Assembly: GCF_014066305.1 (NCBI RefSeq)
Contig: NW_023501080.1
Coordinates: 1-64,000, forward strand
Direction: 5' to 3'
Length of the DNA: 64,000 bases
Origin: Letharia columbiana
Taxonomy: Eukaryota > Ascomycota > Lecanoromycetes > Lecanorales > Parmeliaceae
The translations under genes were made by a program, and so were the position numbers. The notes beneath the pieces are model-generated. The model saw nothing but the letters and a program-made list of their open reading frames with translations. It had not been told where the DNA came from and made no database searches. Each line of letters begins with the position of its first letter. Within the stretch, counting starts at the first letter, position 1. Shown piece after piece: positions 19,849 through 30,215 of the stretch.

Positions 19849-21692
19849 CTTGGCGGTCGTTGAAAGCTTTCGCGATTACGGCACGAGGGAGGGATCTGAC
19901 ACGGGCGCTATCTGATTACGCGGTCAGTCTCCGCTATCGATGCAAGGATAAGTGATGAGGAACGAGAGGCGACGTCATGCAATGATGGGTGTAGAGGGTA
20001 AGCGCAAGACTGTGGTGATGAGGCTTAGGGTGGATGAAGCCTCTGTGATCCGAGGATTTGGTACCTCGGTAAGGCTGCGGCCAAGGCGGTGTGCTGCGGA
20101 AGCGCAGTCAGACGGACAGATTTAAAACTCACCGCAGATTTCGTATGTGTCGATTGAGCTTTGCGCAAGTCAGAGACACCTCGGTATGGTTGTGAGGGAG
20201 CGAGTGGACGCGCTGATGAAAGCGACAAGGAGTTGGAGGTTGCAACTTGCAAGATTTCTTTATGGGGGCTGTTTGTTCGCCGCTAGTGTTGTAATGAACG
20301 GCCCGTTACCGACTCTTGAAGAGGACAGACGGGGCAGACGGGAGTGATGCTGTACAACGCCCACTACGACAATGAAACCAGGAAACGCTATGTGCTGTCG
20401 TCGATGGAGAAAGGGACCGATTTTGGAGGTCTTGGAGAATGAAGGAGTGTGGAAAAGAGGATGGGGAATCGATTGGCAGCAAAGTTTAGCTAAGCCGGCT
20501 GAATTTTAGACTATTCCCCTAAAACCCTTGTGGAACAGGGAGAGGAGACCGGGACTTGTCTCAAGCAAGGGCACTCGGTACTCCTACTCGAAACTGTCGA
20601 GAAGGATACTAATGTAGATAGGAAGTCACGATACTTAAGTATCATGAACAATCAGCAAGATGATCCAGCTGTACATTAGAGAATAGGTGCAGGGGCAAAG
20701 CTGAAGGGCGTCCCGTAGAGTAATACTATAGCTCCGCGGCGCAGCCAATCTGCCTTTTTCAAGCGATCCATGATAACGCATCATCATCATCTGGCTTGCT
20801 TTTCACCCACGGTTCAGTTATCATTGGTATGATAATTGATAGGCATCGACGTCTTTTCAAGCTCGGAGATCTGACACATTAAATTCTATCAACTACCGCA
20901 GAAAAGACGGAGAATTGTGATGCATGCGCTTCTAAAGCGGAACTGTCTATGGTGTTTCGAAAGTATCAAGAATCCAGGCCAAGCAAATTGCAAGCCGAGC
21001 GGGCAGGGATTTCATCCCCTCCCGAACCGTGCAGATCGAATTCCTAGTGCTTGGGAAAGTTGGAAGTTGGCCTCCATCATCCAAGTGTGTAAAGGAACAG
21101 CCCTAATGCAAGAACTCCAACAATCAATAAAACCTTCGGTATTGAATAGATGCCCTATTCGGATGGACATGCGACCCTGAGTAAGGTAAGCGTGACTACG
21201 GGGCGCTTGCTCACTAGTTCCGCCTGTTCCCCGCATGGCGGTGAGCTGGGTACTACGTCTACAGCAGATCTACCCTGTTCGCCTTAGAAGAATAACCTGT
21301 GAAGAGATATAGGCACCAGTGATCGTAAAACTTTGAGTTGAGTGAATGGTGTCGGAGCAATTTTGATAATCTGGAGCGTTCGATTGCGGTGATTTATGCG
21401 TGATCAAGCTCGTTGCATCGAGGTCAGCAATCAACCACATGGAATGAGGCTCATCGTCAGGCCCACTACGCTGACACCAGGAGCTGACGTTTCTATATTG
21501 TGGTTTATCTGTGTGCCTCAAACCCCTTCCGCTAAGTGTACCATTTCAGAGGAATTGCACCTATACAGGAATATCGTCCTCCACTGAGGATAGCCCCCAT
21601 GACATAGACTAAGACGACGCTGATGCAAACTACGTTAGTTGCAGCGCCGCAGTGAACGCAGGACTTCTTTCAGAGTCCCGGACGCCGATGGG
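19849..21692. other. Long intergenic region upstream of the G-alpha gene
   Basis: About 1.8 kb without a supported gene. The first several hundred bases left of 20350 probably hold the G-alpha promoter and 5' leader. Frames elsewhere are short and unrecognised. Confidence 0.45.
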
Positions 21693-22929
21693 TCAAAACC
21701 GAAAGAAACCTCCCTCCCACTTCCTATCTGCTTTCCCCACCTGAGGAGCGGCCCTCGGCGAAGCGTGCTCAGTGTCCGCTTGCAGATCTTGCGGTTCATT
21801 GGATGGACCAGACGGGTGGCCCATGGGGTTTCCTTCCGAGAGTCTGCTACTGTCAGTCTCGCCCTGCGGACGGTTCGCTTGCTGAGTGAGATCGACGACA
21901 GGGCCAGCGTCAAGTTCGACTGCGAAGGAATTGCCGTCGAGCTCTATTGCTGCAGATCTTTGTCTCGACAGTTCCGCCATCTCTGATTCTAAGTCCGAAG
22001 TATCTGGCTCTGGCAGGATTTGCGCTGGGCTGGGGCCATTGTTGAGTCGATGGGCAATCCTTTGCAGCGTGCCCTGGGATGACTCTCCGATAACATAATC
22101 CTGCTTCGAGTAATGCGATATTTTATCAGGATCTGAGCGCTGTTCGGCTAGATCAGGTGGGATCCAACTCTTGCGATGTATTCGCTGAATTGGAGTCCGG
22201 CCAGCCCATCGATTGGAATTTAGGGTAACGTTTTGCCGTGTTCCTAGAAGTGGAAGTATAAACGTCAGCCACAGTACAGCACAAACGGATGGAGTATAGT
22301 TACTGAATTTCTTTCGAATCTTCGTCTTGCAAAAGAGACCTTGGAAACCTGCTGATTGGATACACATCTCCTGGCCCCATATGGAGTAATATCTCGGTGT
22401 AAGCGATCTTAGTAGAGAGCTGGACGCTGACGTTGTCCATCTCGAACAGACGTTTTCTAATCATTCGTTCGATGACGTCCGTTGAGACCGAAACCTTCTT
22501 GGCGTGCTGGCCCCGGTGCTCTTCTTGTATGACGAAGTACAATTCATAGCCACACTGCAGCTTATTCCGCATGAACTTTCCAAGCTCGGAGATCTCCTTG
22601 CTGTCTTTCAGTAACCGGCAATATATGTGTCCTGCAGACGGCTCTCAGCATGCTGTATTAGAAGACCTTCTGGGAAACAAACCTTTTATCTGGACAGAAT
22701 CATCTGATGCAAGCTCCACAGCGTGAGATTTTTCGAAATAAAAGCTCGAAGCAATCAAACGAAGCGCTACATTTTGTATACTAACATCCGTGCTTGAAAT
22801 CTCACGGACTACTCCTTGGATGTAAGGTAGGCTCTCCACTTCATCCAAGCCAGGTGGATTCTCCTTCAATTGTGGGTTAATTCGTATATACCCGACTTTT
22901 TCGTTTGGAGGTGGATGAAGCACACTCAT
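21693..22929 (-). CDS. Hypothetical protein, possible C-terminal part of the adjacent GTPase-like gene
   Basis: Exon 1 (22929-22683, starting MSVLHPPPNEK) joins exon 2 (22631 onward) through a 51-bp intron (GTTTGT...CTGCAG), giving VQIK-GHIYCRLLKDSKEI in frame. Exon 2 carries a compact domain (CGYELYFVIQEEHRGQHAKKV, then VSVQLSTKIAYTEILLHMGP). The frame then either stops at 22300 (192 residues) or splices through GTAACT...CTTCTAG (22303-22244) to end at 22153. A long hydrophilic frame of about 160 codons, 21693-22240, also looks coding but could not be joined in phase, so a frameshift or missed splice site is possible. The gene starts only 35 bp after the GTPase-like frame on the same strand and may be its C-terminal half. 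Function unknown. Confidence 0.5.
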
Positions 22930-22963
22930 GTAAGAACGCCAGATCTTTTAGAGAAAAGGAACT

Positions 22964-24391
22964 TCAAACACTGACTGACCTGGGATTTTTGAGCACAAAG
23001 ACTACCACATCAGAAAAGGTGTATAGAAGACATGGATACAGATGGGTGACAGTGAAATCCCTGCTCCTTTTAGCGTTTGTATCGGCCCAGGTGATTGCAT
23101 GTTCCGATCTGTGATGTATCTTTTGCAATTTTCTTTCAAAAGAGTCAACCCGGCCAACTTTTGAGGGCTTGTCCTTCCTTTTTAGTCTTGCTCCCAGTTG
23201 TTCTCGTTCACCGCTTTCCAGCCCCTCGCAATCTGCATACATAATAAGGTTGTCTGACATGCAAGTCTGGGGGGTCTGAGTAGAGATGGACGTCGCCAGA
23301 GGTGGGGACATCGAGCCCTGCAGCACCAACGACTGGAGATGGGAAGTTCTCGTTGTTGGTCCTGAGATTTATGACCAAATTAATGATAGTGCTCTTTCCT
23401 GCGCCTGCGATCAAGTGTCAGCACATATGCCTGCTTTCTATGATGGCATGCAGACCTGTCTGGCTTACAAATGACACGAGACCTGGAAATCGATGGTCGC
23501 GCGCGTGGCGAGACGATGGGCGGAGAGTGTCGGCCATGATAGCGGCATACCTCCCATAGTCTCTGAATGTAGGTAGCTCATCATCTTCTCGGACGACGCC
23601 GAACCATGTTGTGTCTTCGTCGTTTTTGTGCAGAATGTCTTGTTCAGCGGAAGTTGCCTTGACCTCCAAGATAGCCTTGATTAACTCAGCGGTACGACAA
23701 TCGGTTCTTTCGTGCGGAATGGATCCTGGAGCTTTCCGCTGCATCTTATGAGATACCTGCTTTTCCCAACAGCTGGTACTTCTTTCACAACTATCGCAGA
23801 GTTGATCGCCAGAATTCTGCCGGCTTGTGCTTCTGCTCTGGGTATGAGTTTGGATGTTTCTGGGAAGAAGCGAAAATGTCAGCAGATACGTCGGACGCAG
23901 GATAGCACTGTTCGAATACATGAGATTATATGATTGCCGGCCAATCCTGCTTCGCTCACCGCCAGCTATGCGACCATCTCGCGAAGCCGAATCTCCTTGT
24001 ATGAGGGGATCTTCAAGATCGAGAAGAGTTATCTGTTCTTGAACACGGGTGCTTCTAGATCACTGTCAAAAGCCTGCATCAGTACTAGGATTTTCTGCTA
24101 GGTCACATACGATTTGGCTTGGTATCTTGTTAGCCCATGATTGGATTCGGACGGGCTCCCGCCTGACCGGTGGAGAGGTCCGTTGGGGTGTTCGGTCTGT
24201 ATCTGAGGGGTCGGCGGCTCATCGTTGAGTTCAATCAAGTCTTCTTCAGGTTGCAATTGGCGGAGGTCATAATAATGACTGCTGAGTGGGGTTTTCAGGC
24301 TGATGCCAGGCTTCCCGTTGAACTTCGGCTTCACATGAGCACCGGAGCCGCTCTGCATTAACGAAGCGGTATGCGGAGATCGCGAACTCAT
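22964..24391 (-). CDS. Fungal P-loop GTPase-like protein, with apparent 1-bp frameshift
   Basis: This belongs to a fungus-specific large P-loop protein family with a GTPase-like core; the role is uncertain. Exons I can join in phase: 24391-24111, 24054-23909, 23859-23757, 23706-23456 and 23404-22964, with introns of 49-56 bp. Exon 4 has WFGVVREDDELPTFRDYGRYAAIMADT and the 51-bp intron joins FVSQTG to AGKST, making the Walker A motif. Then follow FPSPVVGAAGLDVPTSGDVHLYSDP and, in another frame, MYADCEGLESGERE (Walker B-like DCEG) and HLYPCLLYTFSDVVVFVLKNPR. The frame change falls at a run of six G (plus strand 23269-23274), so one extra base there is the simplest explanation: a real mutation or a homopolymer error. 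The usual domain after KNPR is missing. Confidence 0.6.
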
Positions 24392-27300
24392 GTTGAGAGA
24401 GCGTAAGTTGATCTCTAGCAATAGAAAGGAACTAACTGAGGAGAGAGGGAATGGAATCAAGTACGAGAGCGACTTCCAACCTCATCCGTCAAGTTTTGCC
24501 CTAGCCGTGCCAGAAGGTGAGGCGGGCTCATGATGGTAGCCTTGCCCGAAAGTGGAGGTTGCGCAAAGGAACCACGTACGTATTCTGCGAGCCAGCCGTG
24601 AGACATAAGCAGCAGTGCAAGACTGGGAACGGCCCAAAGGATTTGGAAGAGCCGCTAAGCCTCCATAATCTGCCTTGGGATGTCAAGTAGGCATACATTC
24701 CGAAATTTCAGCTCCTGCCTCTCATCCGAGCGCTCAAAAATTCCGTGAGCATTTTGAACATCGAAGCAGCTCTTGATCTTGCAAGTTGTGCGACGAGGCT
24801 GCCGCTGCCTTTCCAGCGAACAGAATTACATGGCATGAAGGATCAATTCAACTTGATAGTGTTAGGAGCAGCAGGCTAACCCTTGGTGAAGCATAACGGC
24901 ATAAAGAGGAGGATTGGCTGGTCAAGTTCCAAGTTCCGAGTCCATGCGCTAAACGCTGTGTGTTTGAAACCTGGTGAGTGGACGCCTATGCAAGATGCGT
25001 TTCATCAAAATTCTCAGCACCAGTCAGGAAATGGTAGGGAGAGAGCTGCAGGTTGAATTCCACTTGGCTGCAGACAACGTAAGATGAACTTGCTCAAACG
25101 GTGGTTCAAAAGTGGCACCACGCCATCAGTCAGTCAGTGGACGTTTCCAGACTACGTAATCTGCAGAATGGTGGGGGAGATTTGTCGCCAAGTCTCTGGA
25201 TGTATTTAAGTATTGAAGTATCCAAGTCTTCAGATATCTGCCTCTTAACGAGCTTACCATATGTGATCCGAGGGAGTTTGGGTCTCGGGGCTAAAGAAGA
25301 CGGGATAAACAAACTCACTTGCCTCCCGGGAGCAATGAGGTTCCATTTCTCGGTAATCAATACGACTGACTGACGCGCGGATCCATTGGTCCTATTGCCA
25401 TTATGCCATTCACATCATAGAATGTTACTTGTATCTCGCAAATTACTACTGAGACTCGTTGGCCTGTGACGGACTGATTGGGAATATCAGAGTATTGTTA
25501 GAGCATGCCGTTTGGATACTGCAAATTCGCTATGCTCGGTGTCATTATTAAACCCCTTGGTTATGCCAGGCTCGAACGTCTGGGTGGAGACGAGAGGTTA
25601 TCGGATTTTCCTTTGCTAAATCCGAGGTAAACCAAGCTCAACGACCTCTCTTCTTACTCGAGGCAATGTTCAGCACAAATTGGGCTATATCGCCGCTTAG
25701 TTAGATGCAATTGAGGAAGAGCTAGTCCATCAATATATGCCCCTGATTAGAGGCACATTGAATGGTACTGACGTCTGACTCCCGAACCGGCAAAGAGACC
25801 CCCTTTTCGCTGCCTCCGCCACATTCCCTTTACAGGCACGCTTTTGGTTCAGGAATTTGGGCCATATGTTCACTGGCGCCGTCTATTTCAACAATCGCAC
25901 TGTAGCCTGGCGTCTTACTGTTTTCATGGCTTTCGTCAGCGTCATTAAATCCACTCGCATCCTCGTTTACTACTCTGTGGACCTCTGTCTTCAGACCTCT
26001 TTCAGCCGTGGATATATAATTCCGATGAGTATCTCTATCGACCGTACATATGACGGCTTAAAGGATCCTCGAGATGATGTTCCATCACCAAAGCCTCCAA
26101 AGCCTCCAAAGCCTCCTGGTATACCTTTTAATGACGCGGCAGATCTGTCCGATCCTAGAGAATCCATAGACTTCCTCCCAAGTGTGTTTGCTCTGGTACC
26201 ACTCTTACTGGTGTATCTTGCCTCCACAGCCAGATCATACGATCGAGTGTCATGCAAGCCTTCCTCAGATTATAGAAGCCTCTGATCCTTTTGGTGAGAT
26301 TTTCATTCAAGACACCAGCAATTGCCGCCATCAATATTGTTTAGAGCCCGGAGGGCATGTTGGAGATCGGAAGGAGTTAGGATCTTGCTGCGCTCGGCTG
26401 TGATCTTTCCATGCTTGGACTTTTGCATCTGCAAGTCTGTCGGAAGCTAGTGTACGCGATTCTGTCAGCGGCCGTCGCCCCTCAGAATGATAATGGCTTG
26501 CCAACCTTCGCGCATAATCTCCTGCTCGAACCCCAACGTCGCTCTCAGGAAAGCGACTATTGACTAGCCAAGCTAGCTCCCAGGAATATCATCAGCGGGT
26601 AAACATGGCCCAAGCCTTCCTCCGGTGCCGTCGAGGTTATCGTTCATGATGTATATAGCTGCCCGCATTGCGGCCTCGGTGCCACCACTGCAGCTTTGAC
26701 ATAAAAAGGTCCGCCATTAAAGGGAGGGTACGGGAGCTGCCTTGATCGAGGTCGCTAGGAGGACAGAGAAATGCTGGCACGAGCTGGTAAAGGAATGTTA
26801 TCATGAACAAGTATAGAATTGAGATGAACAAAAATCAAAGTCATTGGAAGTGAGGACGCACGCGACAACGACGGGGGCTATTGGTGGGGCGTCATCGAGG
26901 CTAGAAGCCGCACGGCCAAGCCGAGAGAATTGTGCCCAGGCCCCAACCTCTAAAGTATCAGCCCTAGAGGAACCTCTCCGCTGGCGCGACGCGGGAACTA
27001 GTAGGAATTACGCGAGCCGAGGTCATTCGGCCACGGCTTTGTTATCTACATGTACAACATTGTACAGGCTGACACTGGTGCAGCAATTGCGCTCCATCTG
27101 CTTCCATTCTATCGCCACTTTGTTTGGAAGTTTTTTCTCTAATTTTCTCGCTTCTGCTGAGATGGGTCATACATTCTCTAAAAGAGGAGCTGGATCCCTG
27201 CGCATTGATGTATCCTACAGAGTGAGGCTCGTGAGCAAGAGGAGCCGCTCTCAGTTTCGCCGCGTAGGCTGCACGATGATGCATAGGCTGTTTTAGCACG

Positions 27301-27672
27301 AGGCTGAAGAGACAACCTCGAATCTGCGGCGTCTTTTCATGATCTCCCCTGCCGTTTCTCCATTGCGCTCGTGTTCATGGCCTGCTCTACGACTTCGGAG
27401 TCATAAGTTATATAAATTTCTTCTGCCCCACATTCTTCTGTAGCCTCTATGATTTCGAACCTCGCTCAACAGTGTGCAGTATAGATTACTGCTCCGCTGT
27501 CTGAGCTAGGGGGCACTCACCACAGTTCTCTTCAGTGCATTTGGACCACGTACCTGGAGGCCCGACTAGCTTGAGACCTTAAGTAGCCGTCGCCCATCGC
27601 AGTTCTCCTAGTTATCCTCAAGCTCAGCTGAAGGAGTGCCTATAGGAAGCACTAGAAACAGTGTACCCTACC
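24392..27672. other. Gene-poor 3.3 kb intergenic region
   Basis: No gene is supported. The plus frame at 25866-26285 has two hydrophobic stretches and a PKPPKPPKPP run, and the opposite strand reads GGFGGFGGFG. Neither has a homologue I recognise. The left edge should contain the GTPase-like promoter and the right edge the CorA-like promoter. Confidence 0.4.
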
Positions 27673-28179
27673 ATGGCATTCGATGAGAACGCCTCTCTCG
27701 GCACGGAGACCGGTGAAAGCATATCTCAAAAGCCTCCAGTGACAAAAGCCAACCTATGCGGCCTCGAGGGTGTCGAACGGCTCGTCGTACCCTCAGACAA
27801 AAGTACTCGATCTTTCATACCTTTTGGAGTTGACGGCACATTGGTGATAATAAGTCCATATGGAGAGGTTTTAAGGATGTCAAAATATATTGCTGATGAC
27901 AATCCTCGCGTGATCTGTCTCAGCAGCCCAGGAATAAGTATGGACAGACGTTATCTGAATGGACTTGGTGCTAGGATGCAAAGGCGAGCGCAAATACGAA
28001 AGAGTGGACTCAGCATTCGCCTAATGGCCGATTCAAAAGTCGAAGACCCAATCAAGACACCACTCGAATGGATCAACGGTCGCTGGCCATGCATTCACTA
28101 TGAGATCGACGGTGTTCTCGTCTCGGTCCTCTTCACAGTGAATGAAGGGGTCCTGTCACAGCAATTTTCCATCGAGAAC

Positions 28180-28349
28180 TGTCGGTAACTCAACACTCGC
28201 TTACGCTAGTACTCATTCGGCCTAGTACATTGGTATATGAAGGCCTTCTCTGTACATAGGTTCTTCTTCTTTAGACACAGACATCATTAAGAATACCATA
28301 TCTAGTGATCAGTCTCATTATACAAGTAACTGCATACCCAGGTATTTAC
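28180..28349 (+). repeat. 5' LTR of the retroelement
   Basis: This begins TGTCGGTAACTCAACACTCG and runs to CCAGGTATTTAC. It is almost identical to 29914-30082, including GACACAGACATCATTAAG and ATACCATATCTAGTGATC. Confidence 0.85.
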
Positions 28350-28604
28350 CAACACTGATCAGTGTACTTCAATACTAGTAACAGATTAGCAGGCCATACT
28401 CTTGAAGGAAGTCCGCCCCGATATCGCCGCGATAGCTTCACACGGTTCTATGTTACTTAATCGATTCCGCTTATTGTGACGATTCGATTGAATAGAACTA
28501 CAATTTCTACAATTCCTACGACTCCTACTCAGCAGAGAAAACACTCAGAAAACATCAAATACCACTAGGCTTCACACCACATTAACACATAACACACACC
28601 CAAA

Positions 28605-29685
28605 ATGGACTCCAAAGACAAGAAACCTGATTCTTCAGAGACACCGCCAGGCACCATGACCAAGCGTGAGTTAGATGGACTATAAGGAGCCAAGCACCAG
28701 ATACTAAAGAGAAGCTCGAGGAATTCGTTCGTTGGAGGGTACAACAATACACAATATACAAATTTAGGACACTCTCTGACGTCTTTGCTGACGACTTTAC
28801 CCAATACGTCAGAGAGGACTTCGAGGTTCTTAGCAAGGACGTCATTACCAGCCTACGAGATTGCCTACGGGCCAATGGAGCCTATGTTCAAAAAGGGAGA
28901 GGGATTTCCATAGCCCAAGCACTGGCAAATGTGATTTAGGAAGATATCTTATGGCTACCGAACGACCCATGGCCACCGAACGACGAAGAACGTCCTCCAT
29001 CAAAGTAATCCTAATCTTACCCTCCTTAGCAACAGCCATTCAGCCACAGCAACCGGTTCAACCAATGCAGGAACAAAGCCTTATCGACCGGAGAACACTC
29101 TCCTCTCCCGCAACCGCCTTTCCCAGAGAATACTACTCCTCTCCCCGCAGCCACCTTATCAACCAATTGTCGAAGATACCACTCCAGTCCACCCTCCCCA
29201 CTCCAATTGTCGAGGATACCACCCAGTCACCCTCCCCACTCCAATTGTCGAGGATACCACTCCAGTCCACCCTCCCCCACTCCAATTGTCGAGGATACCA
29301 CTCCAGTCCACCCTCCCCCACTTCAAGCGACGGCCCTCCACTCAGCCTCAACAACAACAGCCTGAGGATACCACTGCGCTCCTTCCCCCCACCACAAACT
29401 GCGGCCCAGATTACCGAGTCCCACACCTACTACCCTTACCCTACCAAGTCATTCAAGACAGCAGCCCTGTCAACACGAGCCAACTCTCTACGGTTTCACG
29501 TTCGCGCACTATATCGACCCTCAAAGAGCCTACTTTCTCGCTTAGCAATCTCAATCCACCTTTCGCCTCCCAGCATACTCATTTTCTCGCTCCACTTTTC
29601 GCCTCCCAGCATCTCATTTTCTCGCCTCTTGGCTCGCCTCTCCGCTCGGCTATACGGAGAAGCGAAGGCTACAGGCCAAGGATAG
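28605..29685 (+). pseudogene. Gag-like reading frame of the retroelement, with stop codons
   Basis: The frame starts ATGGACTCCAAAGAC (MDSKDKKPDSSETPP) and, after a frame change or small intron near 28665-28705, continues KEKLEEFVRWRVQQYTIYKF and DDFTQYVREDFEVLSKDVIT, which look like the N-terminal region of fungal retrotransposon Gag proteins. It meets TAG in the phrase ALANVI-stop-EDI at about 28937-28939, where CAG would fit; CAG to TAG is the RIP-type change. Beyond this come Pro/Thr-rich tandem repeats and a Ser/Pro-rich tail. No zinc knuckle or pol domains follow. Confidence 0.6.
29163..29322 (+). repeat. Four tandem copies of a 38-41 bp repeat in the gag-like region
   Basis: Copies start at 29163, 29203, 29241 and 29282, each CCAATTGTCGA(A/G)GATACC followed by ACTCCAGTCCACCCTCCCC with small length changes (copy 2 lacks a few bases). 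In one frame the unit reads PIVEDTTPVHPPP. The unit lengths are not all multiples of three, so the frame drifts between copies. Confidence 0.85.
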
Positions 29686-29913
29686 GTGCATGAAGTATAT
29701 GGACGGTGCATTCTTGATGTAGCTGTCCAGGGATTTGGTCATAAGGGTCCATCTTTCTCCCATTGCTACTAGAAATACGCCTAGCATAACCGGATCTACG
29801 CCCACTACAGCAAAGGGAGCAATTGCAGTCATGGAAAGCATTGCGGAGAAGGATTCGAAGAAGTAATGTTTTGATAGCATGCGAATAGCCTCATCTTTTT
29901 CGGTTTTTACCAG

Positions 29914-30082
29914 TGTCGATAACTCAACACTCGCTTACGCTAGTACTATTCGGCCTAGTCATTGGTATATAAAGGCCTTCTCTGTACATAGGATTCTTCT
30001 TCTTTAGACACAGACATCATTAAGAATACCATATCTAGTGATCAGTCTCATTATACAAGTAATTGCATACCCAGGTATTTAC
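29914..30082 (+). repeat. 3' LTR of the retroelement
   Basis: This begins TGTCGATAACTCAACACTCG and ends CCAGGTATTTAC, matching the 5' LTR with a handful of differences, mostly single-base changes and short deletions. Confidence 0.85.
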
Positions 30083-30083
30083 T

Positions 30084-30215
30084 GCTTACGCTAGTACTCA
30101 TTCGGCCTGTACATTAGTATATGAGGCCTTCTCTGTACATAGGATTCTTCTTCTTTAGACACAGACATCATTAAGAATACCATATCTAGTGATCAGTCTC
30201 ATTATACAAGTAACT
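30084..30215 (+). repeat. Third, truncated LTR copy
   Basis: This starts at GCTTACGCTAGTACTC, so it lacks the first 16-18 bases of the LTR. It ends at CAAGTAACT, lacking the last 20 or so. It directly abuts the host sequence with the right-hand 11-bp repeat. Confidence 0.8.

Noticed and set aside
25866..26285. Plus-strand frame with PKPPKPPKPP and two hydrophobic stretches, and its minus-strand GGFGGFGGFG counterpart
   Set aside because: Both arise from one 9-bp tandem repeat (AAGCCTCCA-like). Neither strand has wider support.
28565..28875. Minus-strand frames in the retroelement
   Set aside because: Antisense to the gag-like frame, which has the better coding signal.
29650..29880. Minus-strand hydrophobic frame (SAMLSMTAIAPFAVVG)
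   Set aside because: It lies inside the retroelement between gag remnant and 3' LTR; short and without homologues I know.
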